DNA from: Arthrobacter stackebrandtii
GTDB lineage: Bacteria > Actinomycetota > Actinomycetes > Actinomycetales > Micrococcaceae
Direction of reading: 5' to 3'
DNA: 64,000 nt
NCBI RefSeq assembly: GCF_017876675.1
Contig: NZ_JAGIOI010000001.1
Location: forward strand, 4,154,001-4,218,000
The stretch's first letter is position 1. Each line of letters starts with the position of its first letter. Of the stretch, positions 46,469-55,434 are shown piece after piece. The notes beneath the pieces were generated by a model. That model was not told where the DNA came from and ran no database searches. It was given only the letters and a program-made list of their open reading frames with translations. The position numbers and the translations under genes are program-made.

Positions 46469-47635
46469 TCAGAGGAAGGCAATGGTTCCGGCAGTTCCGT
46501 CCACTGCGATTTGGGCGCCGTTGCCGATGAGGGAAGTCGCATGGGCAACTCCGAGCACGGCGGGAATCCCGTATTCGCGGGCAACGATCGCAGCGTGTGA
46601 GAGCGCCCCGCCGGTCTCTGTGACAACCCCCGCGGCCACGGTGAACAGCGGCGTCCAGGCCGGGTCGGTGTAGGGGCAGACCAGGATGTCGCCACGGCGG
46701 ACAGTTGCAAATGCGGAGGGGCCGCGCACAATCCGTGCGGTCGCGGCGGCTGTTCCATGGGAACCGGGTGTGCCCGTCAGCACCCCGGCAGGACCGGACG
46801 GTCCAGGTACCCTCCTGGCAGGAAGTTCCGCCGTAATGGGGCGTGCCTGCAAGATCCACAACTTGCCGTCCGCGACAGCCCATTCCACGTCCTGCGGCCC
46901 GCCAAGGGTCCCCGCTATCTGCCCACCCAGGCCAGCCAGCGCCGCGACCACCCCGTCATCCAAGGTGCGTGCTGTTTGCTGCTGTGCAGCGACGGCGCTG
47001 CCAACAACACCGCTGAGCCCGTGGGCCAGGTCGATTCGGGCCAGTTTGCTTCCCACCAAGCAGTCAATGGTTCCGTCTGCCGCTGCCTCGTAGGCGTCCG
47101 GGGTGACGATTCCGCCCACCACTGACAGCCCCAGTCCCCAGGACGCCTCGATCCTGGTGGGTTCGCCCGGCCGCTGCGGCGTGAACATGACGCCGGAGAC
47201 CTCCGCCTCAACCACTCGCTGGACCAGCACCGCCATGCCCGCGGCACCATGCGGGTTGCCGGAACTCGTTCGACGGCGGTAGTCACCAACGCGTGCGGCG
47301 CCGGCTGACATCCTGCAGGAGGCTATGGCGTGGCATACCTCGGCGGTTCCACGAACACCGATTACGGTTTCGTACTGGCCGGCCGCCGAGGCGGCAACGC
47401 CGTCCTCATCCGACGCTGACGACCGGACTGCCACGACGGGGTCACCCAGCCGTGCCAGTGCACCGGCGACCGCTACCTGCAAGGAGGCACCGCCGTCGGA
47501 CGTGGCCAACGGAGCTGGGTTGGGCACCACGAACCCGTCAGGCACTGGAAATCCCCCTCGAAGCAGCACCGCCAGTGCACCCGCCTTGCCCCCTGAGGTG
47601 GCCGGGTCGGCATCGCAAAGCCTCGACAGCACCAC
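46469..47635 (-). CDS. Two-domain PEP dikinase-like protein (ATP-grasp plus phosphohistidine domain)
   Basis: About 389 residues. The N-terminal ATP-grasp domain (GGKAGALAVLLRGGFPVPDG, VAVRSSASDEDGVAASAAGQ, DVEWAVADGKLWILQARPI) leads to a C-terminal swivelling domain with ETGGALSHAAIVAREYG, whose His should be phosphorylated. The third domain is missing: there is neither a PEP/pyruvate barrel as in PpsA nor a rifampin-binding domain as in Rph. Its acceptor is thus unknown. GTG 47635 is chosen because AAAGG precedes it; TTG 47647 is the longest option. It is divergent from a DNA-binding protein gene across a perfect palindrome. Confidence 0.8.
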   Translation of the reverse strand: MVLSRLCDADPATSGGKAGALAVLLRGGFPVPDGFVVPNPAPLATSDGGASLQVAVAGALARLGDPVVAVRSSASDEDGVAASAAGQYETVIGVRGTAEVCHAIASCRMSAGAARVGDYRRRTSSGNPHGAAGMAVLVQRVVEAEVSGVMFTPQRPGEPTRIEASWGLGLSVVGGIVTPDAYEAAADGTIDCLVGSKLARIDLAHGLSGVVGSAVAAQQQTARTLDDGVVAALAGLGGQIAGTLGGPQDVEWAVADGKLWILQARPITAELPARRVPGPSGPAGVLTGTPGSHGTAAATARIVRGPSAFATVRRGDILVCPYTDPAWTPLFTVAAGVVTETGGALSHAAIVAREYGIPAVLGVAHATSLIGNGAQIAVDGTAGTIAFL

Positions 47636-47650
47636 AAAACCTTTCAATGA

Positions 47651-47665
47651 AATGTTGACAACATT
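47651..47665. promoter_or_regulatory. Perfect 15-bp palindrome, candidate operator
   Basis: AATGTTGACAACATT (7+1+7), followed at once by a third half-site ATGTTGA. It lies between the divergent dikinase-like gene and the helix-turn-helix gene, overlapping the probable start region of the former. It is a likely binding site for one of the two adjacent regulators (inference). Confidence 0.5.
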
Positions 47666-47691
47666 ATGTTGATGCTAGCAGGATGGGCGGC

Positions 47692-48081
47692 ATGGAAAGC
47701 ACGCAGGGGCCCGACCCGACCGGCAATATCGACCACACGCAGGCCCGCCGTGAGCGCGAAGCCCGCGACCGGATTCTCGACCGGGGGGCAAAGGACCTGG
47801 CGCCTCGCCCGTGGCGGCCGGCGCCGGTTCCACCCTCAGCGCTCGACTTGACGCAATTTGCCCTGTGGCGTTCATCCGAGCCCGACCCCGGTGAACTGCT
47901 CGATGCGCTGTCACTGCTGCCGGCAGCGAGGGCGGAAGTCGACGGCGTTGAGGCCGGGCTGCTCTTCGCGGCCCGCAATGAGGGGCTGACCTGGGCGCAA
48001 ATCGCCGAGGCGATGGGCTTTCGCTCCCCGCAGGCGTGCCAACAGTACGTGAACCGGCTCAGTGCCAGGCAGGCCAAGTGA
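47692..48081 (+). CDS. Small helix-turn-helix DNA-binding protein
   Basis: About 129 residues. The basic, disordered N-terminal half (HTQARREREARDRILDRGA) leads to a C-terminal HTH of the sigma-region-4-like kind (GLTWAQIAEAMGFRSPQACQ). ATG 47692 has AGGA about 8 nt upstream; ATG 47683 is an in-frame alternative. Its stop overlaps the next gene as GTGA, so the pair is coupled. Likely a regulator of the divergent dikinase gene or itself; target unproven. Confidence 0.7.
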   Translation: MESTQGPDPTGNIDHTQARREREARDRILDRGAKDLAPRPWRPAPVPPSALDLTQFALWRSSEPDPGELLDALSLLPAARAEVDGVEAGLLFAARNEGLTWAQIAEAMGFRSPQACQQYVNRLSARQAK

Positions 48082-48719
48082 CCACGGCACACCCTTCCAC
48101 ACAGGAATTGTTGGTGCTGCACGCCGTATGCCTTCTGGGATTCGCGGACAGCAGGGCCGTTGCCGAACGTGCCGGGACCAGCCATGGCACGGCCGTGCAG
48201 GTGCTGGGGCGCGCGGAACGTGCCGGGTGGATTCAGCACTTCACCTTCGCCGACCTGGCCGGCTGGTCACTGACAGACCCAGGCAAGTCCGAGAACGAAC
48301 GCCAACTGGCAGCAGAACGCGGGACCGTCGACCGGGAAAACACGATTCCAGCGATCTACGGCGGATTTCTCCCGCTCAATGCCCGCCTGCTGCGTGCCGT
48401 CACCGACTGGCAGATCAAACCAACGGGCGCGGACCGGTTCGGCACCAACAACCACGACGACCCGGAATGGGACCGTGGCATCCTTGACGAACTGTCTGCA
48501 CTAGGCAGTGAACTGGCACCACTGGCCGGGCGCCTGTCCGCCTTGCTGATGCGCTTCGACGGCTACGTGGCCCGTTACGAATCTGCTCTGGAAAAGGGAA
48601 GGAACGGTCAGCACAACTGGATCGACACGACCACTGTGGATTCCTGCCACCGGGTGTGGTTCCAACTCCACGAAGACCTCATCGCCACGCTGGGCATCAG
48701 CCGCCACGAGGAAGCCTAG
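48078..48719 (+). CDS. Putative winged-helix transcriptional regulator
   Basis: A 213-residue protein. An N-terminal winged-helix-like segment (LLVLHAVCLLGFADSRAVAE then AVQVLGRAERAGWIQHF) is followed by a helical effector-type domain (ENTIPAIYGGFLPLNARLLR, then a long acidic helical part). The overall form resembles MarR- or PadR-like regulators but no family signature is certain. The GTG at 48078 overlaps the upstream stop by 4 bp. Works with its partner in an operon divergent from the dikinase-like gene. Confidence 0.62.
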   Translation: MTTAHPSTQELLVLHAVCLLGFADSRAVAERAGTSHGTAVQVLGRAERAGWIQHFTFADLAGWSLTDPGKSENERQLAAERGTVDRENTIPAIYGGFLPLNARLLRAVTDWQIKPTGADRFGTNNHDDPEWDRGILDELSALGSELAPLAGRLSALLMRFDGYVARYESALEKGRNGQHNWIDTTTVDSCHRVWFQLHEDLIATLGISRHEEA

Positions 48720-48792
48720 AGTTCCTGGCCCGGGACTGCCGGCTGCCGTCGCCGTCCCGGCCGTCATGGCTGCGACAGGGCTCATTAAAATC

Positions 48793-48849
48793 CAGCCAAT
48801 GGTGCGACAGGGACTGGGGAAAAGCAACCAATGCTGCGATGGCGTCGAG
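48793..48849 (-). repeat. Intergenic short repeat cluster C
   Basis: Two minus-oriented copies: CCAGCCAATGGTGCGACAGG (from 48793) and CAACCAATGCTGCGATGGCG (from 48825), about 30 bp apart, in a 156-bp convergent spacer with no evident conventional terminator. Confidence 0.65.
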
Positions 48850-48875
48850 AGGCGGAGGCGGCAGGCAGTTCTGCG

Positions 48876-50093
48876 TCAGTGGCGGGGCAGGCCGTGCCGC
48901 CCCAGCCGGGGGCGCAGCCATGCTTCCACCTCTTCTTCCCAGCGCTCGGAATCCACGTTCCACTCCTTGGTATGCCGGGCCTTGCTGAACGGTTCGAAGG
49001 TAACCATTTCCGGGTTGCGGCGCGCCAGTTCAGCGGTGGGCTCGTACGGAACAAAGTCATCGTCGATGCTGTGCAGGATCAGGGTGGGGGTGCGCAGTTC
49101 AATCGCGCGGCTGACCCAATCCATGGCCTTGAAGTCCACGGGCGCGGCCAGCCCCGTGATGCGCCGCCCCATCGGATGGCTGAGCATCAGCTCCCCGTAC
49201 TTGCCCACATAGTTGGGGATCCGGTTGAGCTGCGCCTGGTGCGCCAGGACATCAACCCAGTTGATGACCGGCGCGTCCAGCACCAGCGCCAGCACGTGCT
49301 TCCTGTTGCGGGCGAGGTCGGCAACCTGCAGGCTGATCGCCCCGCCCATGGAGTAGCCAAACAGCACCACGTCCTTCGCACCGTGGGCGATGGCGTAGTC
49401 GATCGCCACCTCGATGTCGGCCCACTCGGTGACCCCCAGCCCATACCTGCCGTCGGGCGCTGCGGGGGCATCGCCGTCGTTCCTGTAAGAGACCAGCAGC
49501 GCGTTCATGCCGAGCCGGTGGGCGGTGGGGACAGCCCGCAGGCCCTCGTTGCGGCGGGCGCCGCGGCCGTGGACCATGATGGCCCAGGTGGATCCGGCGT
49601 TCAGCGCCGGCAGGAACCAGCTGGGGCCGGGGCCGCCGGGCAGCGCCAGCTCCACTTCGGAAAATTCCAGGCCCATCTGTGCAGGGTCGGCGTAGGGGTT
49701 GCCCGACCACCAGCCGGAGGTGGCCTGGCGCAGGTCCCCGCCGTGGACGGAGATTACCTCGCGGGTGACGCTGCCCTCCCGGGGCACATACGAGGTGATG
49801 CGGCCGATGACGGCATTGGCGGTGCTGTCGTTGAAGTACAGTCCGTAGCGGCCGTCGATGACCGTGTCCGCGGTGGCCTCCAGGACTACGTGGAGTGAGG
49901 GTCCGTCGGGGATGACAGCAAGGATGGCGACGTCGTCGGCCCGGTGCTTCTCCGGGGTCACCACGCGCCGGGCAAAAAATGCGGCGAGCCCTGAGGTGGC
50001 GGTCAGGACAACCGCTGCCCCTCCCCCTGCCGCGGCGGCGCCCAGGGCACCCCATTTGAGCCATGAACGCGACTGCTGATCCGTGGAAGCCAT
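48876..50093 (-). CDS. Membrane-anchored alpha/beta hydrolase
   Basis: A 405-residue protein. An N-terminal transmembrane anchor (about residues 14-36, Ala/Gly-rich) precedes a ~120-residue beta-rich domain and a serine hydrolase domain. The nucleophile elbow is GYSMGG, with HSIDDDFVPYEP (acid region) and a C-terminal His in KARHTKEW. The ATG at 50093 marks the natural start; the frame is open upstream through an overlapping gene and is ignored there. Probably exported-face esterase or peptidase-like; substrate unknown. Confidence 0.83.
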   Translation of the reverse strand: MASTDQQSRSWLKWGALGAAAAGGGAAVVLTATSGLAAFFARRVVTPEKHRADDVAILAVIPDGPSLHVVLEATADTVIDGRYGLYFNDSTANAVIGRITSYVPREGSVTREVISVHGGDLRQATSGWWSGNPYADPAQMGLEFSEVELALPGGPGPSWFLPALNAGSTWAIMVHGRGARRNEGLRAVPTAHRLGMNALLVSYRNDGDAPAAPDGRYGLGVTEWADIEVAIDYAIAHGAKDVVLFGYSMGGAISLQVADLARNRKHVLALVLDAPVINWVDVLAHQAQLNRIPNYVGKYGELMLSHPMGRRITGLAAPVDFKAMDWVSRAIELRTPTLILHSIDDDFVPYEPTAELARRNPEMVTFEPFSKARHTKEWNVDSERWEEEVEAWLRPRLGRHGLPRH

Positions 50094-50213
50094 GCTCCCA
50101 TTCTGCCCATGGCGTGCGGCCGAGTCGAGCGGCTCACCGCGGCCTGCGTAACTTTCTTCGCGAATCCGCGGGCGCCGGCCGGATTTCTGGTTGTGAGCGC
50201 CTAAACTGAACCC

Positions 50214-50705
50214 ATGACCGAGTCGATCATTATCCTGACCGAAGAACCCTTGACCGCCCTCGACGTGGAGAACGTCACCGATCTTTACGGGCCCGACGAC
50301 GATGTTGAGCTGGTGCTGCTGGTGCCCAACGACACCAAGCGGAACTTGTTTGTCGATGTCATCGACCAGCTGACCATGCTGGATATTCCGGGCGCGCTGA
50401 AGGAATTTGCACCCCAGCCGGACGCCAAGACCCGCGAGCACGCCGCCCAGGAAGTGCTGGCCTCCTCGCTGGCGGCCCTTGCTGCCGGCGGCGCCAAGGC
50501 CACCGGTGAAGTTGCCGAGGGCGACGCCGTTGCTTCCCTGGTTGCCAAAGTCACCGAAACGGGTGCCCGGCAGGCAGTGGTCATCACCCGCCCGCACGCG
50601 GTTGCGGACACGTTCCGCCAGGACTGGGCCAACCAGGCACAGCGCAAGCTGGGGCTGCCGGTTCTGCACCTGTACTCCGATTCGGGATTTATTGGCGACT
50701 CCTAA
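50214..50705 (+). CDS. Conserved hypothetical protein, Usp-like fold suspected
   Basis: A 163-residue soluble protein beginning MTESIIILTEEPLTALDVEN, with alternating hydrophobic strands (VELVLLVPND, QAVVITRPHAV, PVLHLY) that suggest a Rossmann/Usp-like alpha/beta fold. I recognise no family motif. The ATG has TAAACT 6 nt upstream and no Shine-Dalgarno sequence, so it is probably leaderless. It is 13 bp from msrB and likely co-transcribed. Confidence 0.72.
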   Translation: MTESIIILTEEPLTALDVENVTDLYGPDDDVELVLLVPNDTKRNLFVDVIDQLTMLDIPGALKEFAPQPDAKTREHAAQEVLASSLAALAAGGAKATGEVAEGDAVASLVAKVTETGARQAVVITRPHAVADTFRQDWANQAQRKLGLPVLHLYSDSGFIGDS

Positions 50706-50718
50706 GCGTTATGCAGTC

Positions 50719-51135
50719 ATGAGCACTTCTGACTACTCCCCGACCGTGACCAAGACCGATGAGCAGTGGCGGGAGGAACTGAGCCCCGCCGAGTACCAGG
50801 TGCTGCGGCAGGCCGGGACCGAACGTCCCTTCACCGGCGAGTATTGGGACTCCATGCAGGAAGGCGTGTACGCCTGCCGGGCGTGCGGGGCCGAGTTGTT
50901 CACCTCCAAGGAAAAGTTCTCCTCACACTGCGGCTGGCCGTCGTTCTTTGCCCCGCTGGCGGAGGGCACCGTGCGCTACCTGCACGACAACTCCCTGGGC
51001 ATGGAGCGCATCGAGGTGCGCTGCACGGCCTGCGACTCGCACCTGGGCCACCTGTTCAAGGGTGAAGGCTATGAGACTCCCACGGACGAGCGCTTCTGCA
51101 TCAACTCGGTGTCCCTGAGACTCAAGGACGCCTGA
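50719..51135 (+). CDS. msrB: Peptide-methionine (R)-S-oxide reductase
   Basis: A 138-residue enzyme reducing methionine-R-sulfoxide. Zinc cysteines are CRACG and CTACD. The catalytic block is RFCINSVSLRL, with the Cys near residue 128, plus HCGWPSFFAPL and HLGHLFKGEG. The ATG at 50719 matches the family start. It is followed by a strong terminator. Confidence 0.96.
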   Translation: MSTSDYSPTVTKTDEQWREELSPAEYQVLRQAGTERPFTGEYWDSMQEGVYACRACGAELFTSKEKFSSHCGWPSFFAPLAEGTVRYLHDNSLGMERIEVRCTACDSHLGHLFKGEGYETPTDERFCINSVSLRLKDA

Positions 51136-51254
51136 GCGGCGGCCCATCGCCACAACCCCGCCCGGCACCTGCATACCAATCCGGCCTGGCACAGGCCCCA
51201 CCGCCCCTGCGCACCGGCAAGGGCACCCGGCGCTGTCGTGAGAAACGCGGAAAC

Positions 51255-51295
51255 AGCCCCTGAGCATGAGAATTTCTTATGCTCAGGGGCTTTTC
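51255..51295 (+). terminator. Terminator after msrB
   Basis: AGCCCCTGAGCAT, 11-nt loop, ATGCTCAGGGGCT then TTTCTG. Confidence 0.9.
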
Positions 51296-51372
51296 TGATT
51301 AGTTTTGTTGTTCCATTGCTACGCTCGGAAAAAAGGGCCCCGGGCCAGAGCAGCAGCAAGGAAGCGACCTCC

Positions 51373-52758
51373 ATGAACCTCACCATTGAAAACGCCGGCA
51401 CGGCCGGAACCGTCGACACCACTGCCCTGGCCGCCAGCCCCGCCTGGCTGTCGCTCAAGGCTGCCGCCACAGGGCTGCAGGGCCTGCAGGCCAAGGACGG
51501 CTCCGTCCCGGATCCGGCGGACCACCCCGCCGCCGCAGCCCTGGTGCGCTCCATCACGGAGTCCGTCGCGGAACTGGCCCCGCACTTCCCCCACGACGCC
51601 CGCTACCTGGAGCTGCTGGTCGCAGACTTCACGAAGTGGGTGGATTCGGGCCTGGCCATCCCCGACTTCCTTGACTCGCTGCTGGCGTTCAACCCGCAGG
51701 AACACCGAACCAACGGGCTGGGCCACCTGGTGGTCTTCCCCATGTACACCCAGAACGGCTCCACCTCCCGCTTCGTGGAGGCGGTCCTGGTCGAGGTGAT
51801 CTGGCCCGAATTCATTGGTGAGCTGGAGGCCGGCAACTACTCCAACAAGCTCTTCGTCCCGCTGCGCTTCATTGACTTCACTCCCGGCTACGACACCAAC
51901 TCCGCCGTGCTCTTCCCGGAAAGCGTCTCCGTCCGCGAAACCCCCACCTTCACGTGGGGCGCCATCTTCCAGGACCGGGAGGCCGCCCGCTTCCGCCGCG
52001 TGGTCCGGGAGGCCGCACAGGTGACGCGCCTCGAGCTGCCGGGCGACGCCGTCGAACTTCTGGACAACCAGGAACTGACACAGGAAACGTTCGTCATGTG
52101 GGACCTCATCCACGACCGCACGCACATGCGCGGGGACCTGCCCTTTGACCCGTTCATGATCAAGCAGCGCATGCCGTACTTCCTGTACTCCCTGGAGGAG
52201 CTGCGCTGCGACCTGACCGCGTACCGCGAATCCGTGGCAGTGGAGAAGGACGAGAAGGCGTCCTCCGAGGCCCGCCGGCACGCCAAGCTGGTCCAGTACG
52301 CCGTCATATTTGACCGGATCTTCCGTTTTGCCATCACGGGCTCGCGCGTGCGCAACTACGACGGCCTGGGCGGGCAGCTGCTGTTTGCCTGGCTGCACCA
52401 GCATCACGTGCTGCACTGGACCGACACCAAGCTGACCATCGACTGGGCGGAGGTGCCGGATGTGGTGATAGCGCTGGGCCACGAGATCGAGGAGCTGTAC
52501 TGGCGCTCGATCGACCGGCCCAAGCTGGCCCACTGGCTTGCCGCGTATGAACTGGTGTCCGGCACGCTGACGCCCAATCCGGCGTCCACCTGGGCGAAGG
52601 GCCCGGACGCGCTGCCGCTCACCGCCCCGCTGCGCGAGATCACCGACCAGGTCATGGACGACGAGTTCCCGCTCTCCATGTTCTACGAGGCCTTGAGCAA
52701 GAAAATGCGGGGCACCATTGAATCCACGGCGGGCATCACCGGTGCCAGCGCCGCATAA
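51373..52758 (+). CDS. DUF6421 family protein
   Basis: A 461-residue soluble protein. Conserved-looking blocks are GHLVVFPMYTQNGS, FVPLRFIDFTPGYDTNSAVL, and MWDLIHDRTHMRGDLPFDPF, whose clustered His/Asp suggest a metal site, followed by YFLYSLEELRCDLTAYRES. Function is unknown. The ATG at 51373 has AAGGAAG upstream. It is followed within 18 bp by a short-chain dehydrogenase gene, an arrangement I associate with this family, suggesting a joint catabolic role (inference). Confidence 0.8.
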   Translation: MNLTIENAGTAGTVDTTALAASPAWLSLKAAATGLQGLQAKDGSVPDPADHPAAAALVRSITESVAELAPHFPHDARYLELLVADFTKWVDSGLAIPDFLDSLLAFNPQEHRTNGLGHLVVFPMYTQNGSTSRFVEAVLVEVIWPEFIGELEAGNYSNKLFVPLRFIDFTPGYDTNSAVLFPESVSVRETPTFTWGAIFQDREAARFRRVVREAAQVTRLELPGDAVELLDNQELTQETFVMWDLIHDRTHMRGDLPFDPFMIKQRMPYFLYSLEELRCDLTAYRESVAVEKDEKASSEARRHAKLVQYAVIFDRIFRFAITGSRVRNYDGLGGQLLFAWLHQHHVLHWTDTKLTIDWAEVPDVVIALGHEIEELYWRSIDRPKLAHWLAAYELVSGTLTPNPASTWAKGPDALPLTAPLREITDQVMDDEFPLSMFYEALSKKMRGTIESTAGITGASAA

Positions 52759-52776
52759 GTGGGTACTGTGGAAAGC

Positions 52777-53526
52777 ATGAACAGTCCCTTGGTATTGATC
52801 GCCGGCGGCAGCAGTGCCGCCGGCGTTGCCGTGGCCGGCGCCCTTTTGGGTGCCGGCATGCGTGTGCTCACTGTGGGGTCCGACGCCGGACGCATCAGTG
52901 CCGCGGCCGGCCTCACCCCCGGCGCCGTCCCCCTCGTGTGCAATTTGGCCGACCCCGAGGACGTGGCCGAGCTGGCCGCCGACATCAAGGAAGGCTACGG
53001 CCCCGTTGACGGACTGATCCACCTGGTGGGCGGCTGGCGCGGCGGTGCCGGGATTGCCGGGCAGTCCGATTCCGACTGGGACTTCCTGCACCACACCGTG
53101 CTGGCCACCCTGCGCAACACGAGCAAGGCGTTTTACGACGACCTGGCCGCCTCACCCGCGGGGCGGCTGGCCATCGTCTCCTCCACCACCGTCACGCACC
53201 CCGGCCCCGGGGATGCCAACTACGCCTCCATCAAGGCCGCCGCGGAGACCTGGGTGCAGGCCGTTGCCGCCGGCTTTGCCGGCGGGCCGGGCACCGGTTC
53301 CGACGCAACCAGCGCCGGCGGGCAGGCCGCGGCACCCAACGCAGGCGCCGCCGTCGTGCTGGTGGTGAAGGCGCTCGTGGACGATGCCATGCGCGCCCGC
53401 TCCCCCGAAAGGCGCTTCCCCGGGTTCACCGACGTCAGCGTGCTGGGGCAGGCGGTGGCGGGCCTCTTTGACACCCCCGCGGCGCAGCTCAACGGCGCAC
53501 GCCTGATCCTTGACACCGTCGCCTGA
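52777..53526 (+). CDS. Short-chain dehydrogenase/reductase
   Basis: A 249-residue SDR. The Rossmann loop is GGSSAAGVAVAGALLGAG, the catalytic Ser is in IVSSTTV, and YASIK gives the YxxxK pair. The substrate is unknown. The ATG at 52777 has TACTGT 7 nt upstream, a leaderless layout. It lies just after DUF6421 and 39 bp before the threonine aldolase gene. Confidence 0.87.
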   Translation: MNSPLVLIAGGSSAAGVAVAGALLGAGMRVLTVGSDAGRISAAAGLTPGAVPLVCNLADPEDVAELAADIKEGYGPVDGLIHLVGGWRGGAGIAGQSDSDWDFLHHTVLATLRNTSKAFYDDLAASPAGRLAIVSSTTVTHPGPGDANYASIKAAAETWVQAVAAGFAGGPGTGSDATSAGGQAAAPNAGAAVVLVVKALVDDAMRARSPERRFPGFTDVSVLGQAVAGLFDTPAAQLNGARLILDTVA

Positions 53527-53565
53527 CATATTTTCGTTCCACACACCATCCGAGAAAGACACCCT

Positions 53566-54624
53566 GTGAGCACCTTTGAACAACTGCACGACACCGCACT
53601 GACGAGCTTTGCCTCGGACAACTACTCCGGCTTCCATCCCGAGGTCATGGCGGCCCTGGCTGCGGCCAACGGCGGGCACCAGGTGGCGTACGGCGAAGAC
53701 GCCTACACGGCGCGGCTGGGGCGGGAGCTCACGGAACTGTTTGGCCGCGACGTGGAGGTGTTCCCGGTATTCAACGGCACGGGCGCCAACGTGACGGCAC
53801 TGCAGTCGCTGCTGCCGCGGTGGGGTGCCGTGGTGTGCGCGGCCACGGCCCACATCAACATGGATGAGAACGGGGCGCCGGAGCGGGTGGGCGGCATGAA
53901 GCTGTTGCCCGTGGCCACCCCCGACGGCAAGCTGACCCCGGCGCTGATCGACAAGGAGGCGTGGGGCTTTGGCGACGAGCACCGCGCACAGCCGCTCGCC
54001 GTGTCCATCACGCAGACCACGGAACTGGGCACCTGCTACACGCCCGCCGAGGTGCGTGCCATCTGCGACCATGCCCATGCCCTCGGCATGAAGGTGCACA
54101 TGGACGGCGCCAGGCTGGCCAACGCGGCGGCCTTCCTGGGCGTGCCGGTGCGTGAATTCACCTCGGATGCCGGCGTCGATGTCATCTCCTTTGGCGGCAC
54201 CAAAAACGGGATGCTGTTCGGCGAGGCCGTGGTGGCGCTGAACCCGGACGCCTGCGACGGGCTGATCTACCTGCGCAAGATGAACATGCAGCTCTCCTCC
54301 AAGATGCGCTTCATCTCCGCCCAGTTCCTGGCCATGCTCGACGGCGGGCTGTGGCTGCGCTCTGCCGGCCACGCCAACGCCATGGCTGCACGCCTTCGCG
54401 CGGCGGTGGAAGGGCTTCCAGGTGTGGAGCTGACGCGCGCCACGGAATCCAACGGCGTCTTCGCCGTGCTGCCGCCCGGGGTTGCCGACCGCCTGCGCAC
54501 CCGGTTCCGTTTCTATGACTGGGACGAGGCCGCCCGCGAGGTGCGCTGGATGTGTTCCTACGACACCACAGAGGCCGATGTCGACGCCTTTTCGGCCGCC
54601 GTTGCGGAGGAACTGGGCAGCTGA
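53566..54624 (+). CDS. ltaE: Low-specificity threonine aldolase-type PLP lyase
   Basis: A 352-residue fold-type I PLP enzyme of the beta-eliminating lyase/threonine aldolase group, expected to cleave threonine to glycine and acetaldehyde. Seen are FASDNYSGFHPEVM, FNGTGANVTAL, HMDGARLANAAAFL and the PLP lysine in SFGGTKNG. GTG 53566 begins the family N-terminus. Other beta-hydroxy amino acids are possible substrates. Confidence 0.87.
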   Translation: MSTFEQLHDTALTSFASDNYSGFHPEVMAALAAANGGHQVAYGEDAYTARLGRELTELFGRDVEVFPVFNGTGANVTALQSLLPRWGAVVCAATAHINMDENGAPERVGGMKLLPVATPDGKLTPALIDKEAWGFGDEHRAQPLAVSITQTTELGTCYTPAEVRAICDHAHALGMKVHMDGARLANAAAFLGVPVREFTSDAGVDVISFGGTKNGMLFGEAVVALNPDACDGLIYLRKMNMQLSSKMRFISAQFLAMLDGGLWLRSAGHANAMAARLRAAVEGLPGVELTRATESNGVFAVLPPGVADRLRTRFRFYDWDEAAREVRWMCSYDTTEADVDAFSAAVAEELGS

Positions 54625-54727
54625 GGCGCCCGGGCGCGCCGGGGGAATTGTTACGGCCAACAGTCGCAGTTGCACCCCTGCGGCGCGCCTGCCGCTGTTT
54701 CCGCCGGCAGCATCGTAGCCTTCGTGT

Positions 54728-55303
54728 GTGAACCCCAATCCTGACCTTCCGGCCGACTTCCAGCAAGCACTTGCCTCCCTGCGGAGCGCCCGGACCCGCA
54801 GGGAGCTCAAGCTGGCCGAAGTTCCTGCGCCGGCACGGCTGGCCCCCTACCGCGTGGCCATCGGCGCCGAGGCAGTGGTCCATGGCGAAGAGACGGCCAC
54901 GGGCCGCTTCATCCTGCTGCACGATCCCGAAGGATCCCCCGTGTGGGGCGGCACCTTCCGGATTGTCACCTACATCCGCGCCCAGCTTGAACCCGAAATG
55001 GGCCACGACTCACTGTTGGGCAATGTTGCCTGGGCCTGGCTGGTTGAGGCACTGGAGTCGGCCGGCGCCAAGTACGGCAATGCCGGCGGCACGGCAACGC
55101 GTGTGCTGTCGGAAAGCTACGGAGCCCTGGCTGGGCGGCCCGACTCCATCGACCTGGAGCTGCGCGCCTCCTGGACCCCCTGCGGCACTTCGTCCATGGC
55201 CAACCACCTCGAAGCGTGGTCCAACATCGTATGCACCTTTGCGGGCCTGCCGCCCCTTCCCGACGGCGTGACCCTCCTCGCCCCTCGGCGCAAGCGCTTC
55301 TGA
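54728..55303 (+). CDS. DUF3000 family protein
   Basis: A 191-residue actinobacterial protein of unknown function with LAPYRVAIGAEAVV, GRFILLHDPEGSPVWGGTFR and WLVEALESAGA. Its pairing with the ribonuclease D gene that follows is a conserved actinobacterial neighbourhood. The GTG at 54728 has TAGCCT ending 6 nt upstream and no Shine-Dalgarno sequence, so a leaderless transcript is likely. Confidence 0.88.
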   Translation: MNPNPDLPADFQQALASLRSARTRRELKLAEVPAPARLAPYRVAIGAEAVVHGEETATGRFILLHDPEGSPVWGGTFRIVTYIRAQLEPEMGHDSLLGNVAWAWLVEALESAGAKYGNAGGTATRVLSESYGALAGRPDSIDLELRASWTPCGTSSMANHLEAWSNIVCTFAGLPPLPDGVTLLAPRRKRF

Positions 55304-55434
55304 GCCTCCACTGGCACGGGTGAAGCAACCGGGCCGCCACCCCGGGCCCGCCCGGCGCCCGCTGGCTGCCGCCCGGCGCACCGGTTTCGGCCACCGGCCC
55401 GGCCGCTTCGGCTGTTCGGTAGACTAAAGGCATC

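Noticed and set aside
46469-47635. Rifampin phosphotransferase
   Set aside because: The rifampin-binding domain is missing and the protein is less than half the usual length.
51319-53094. 591-codon minus-strand frame opposite DUF6421 and the SDR
   Set aside because: Shadow of two well-supported genes with no motifs.
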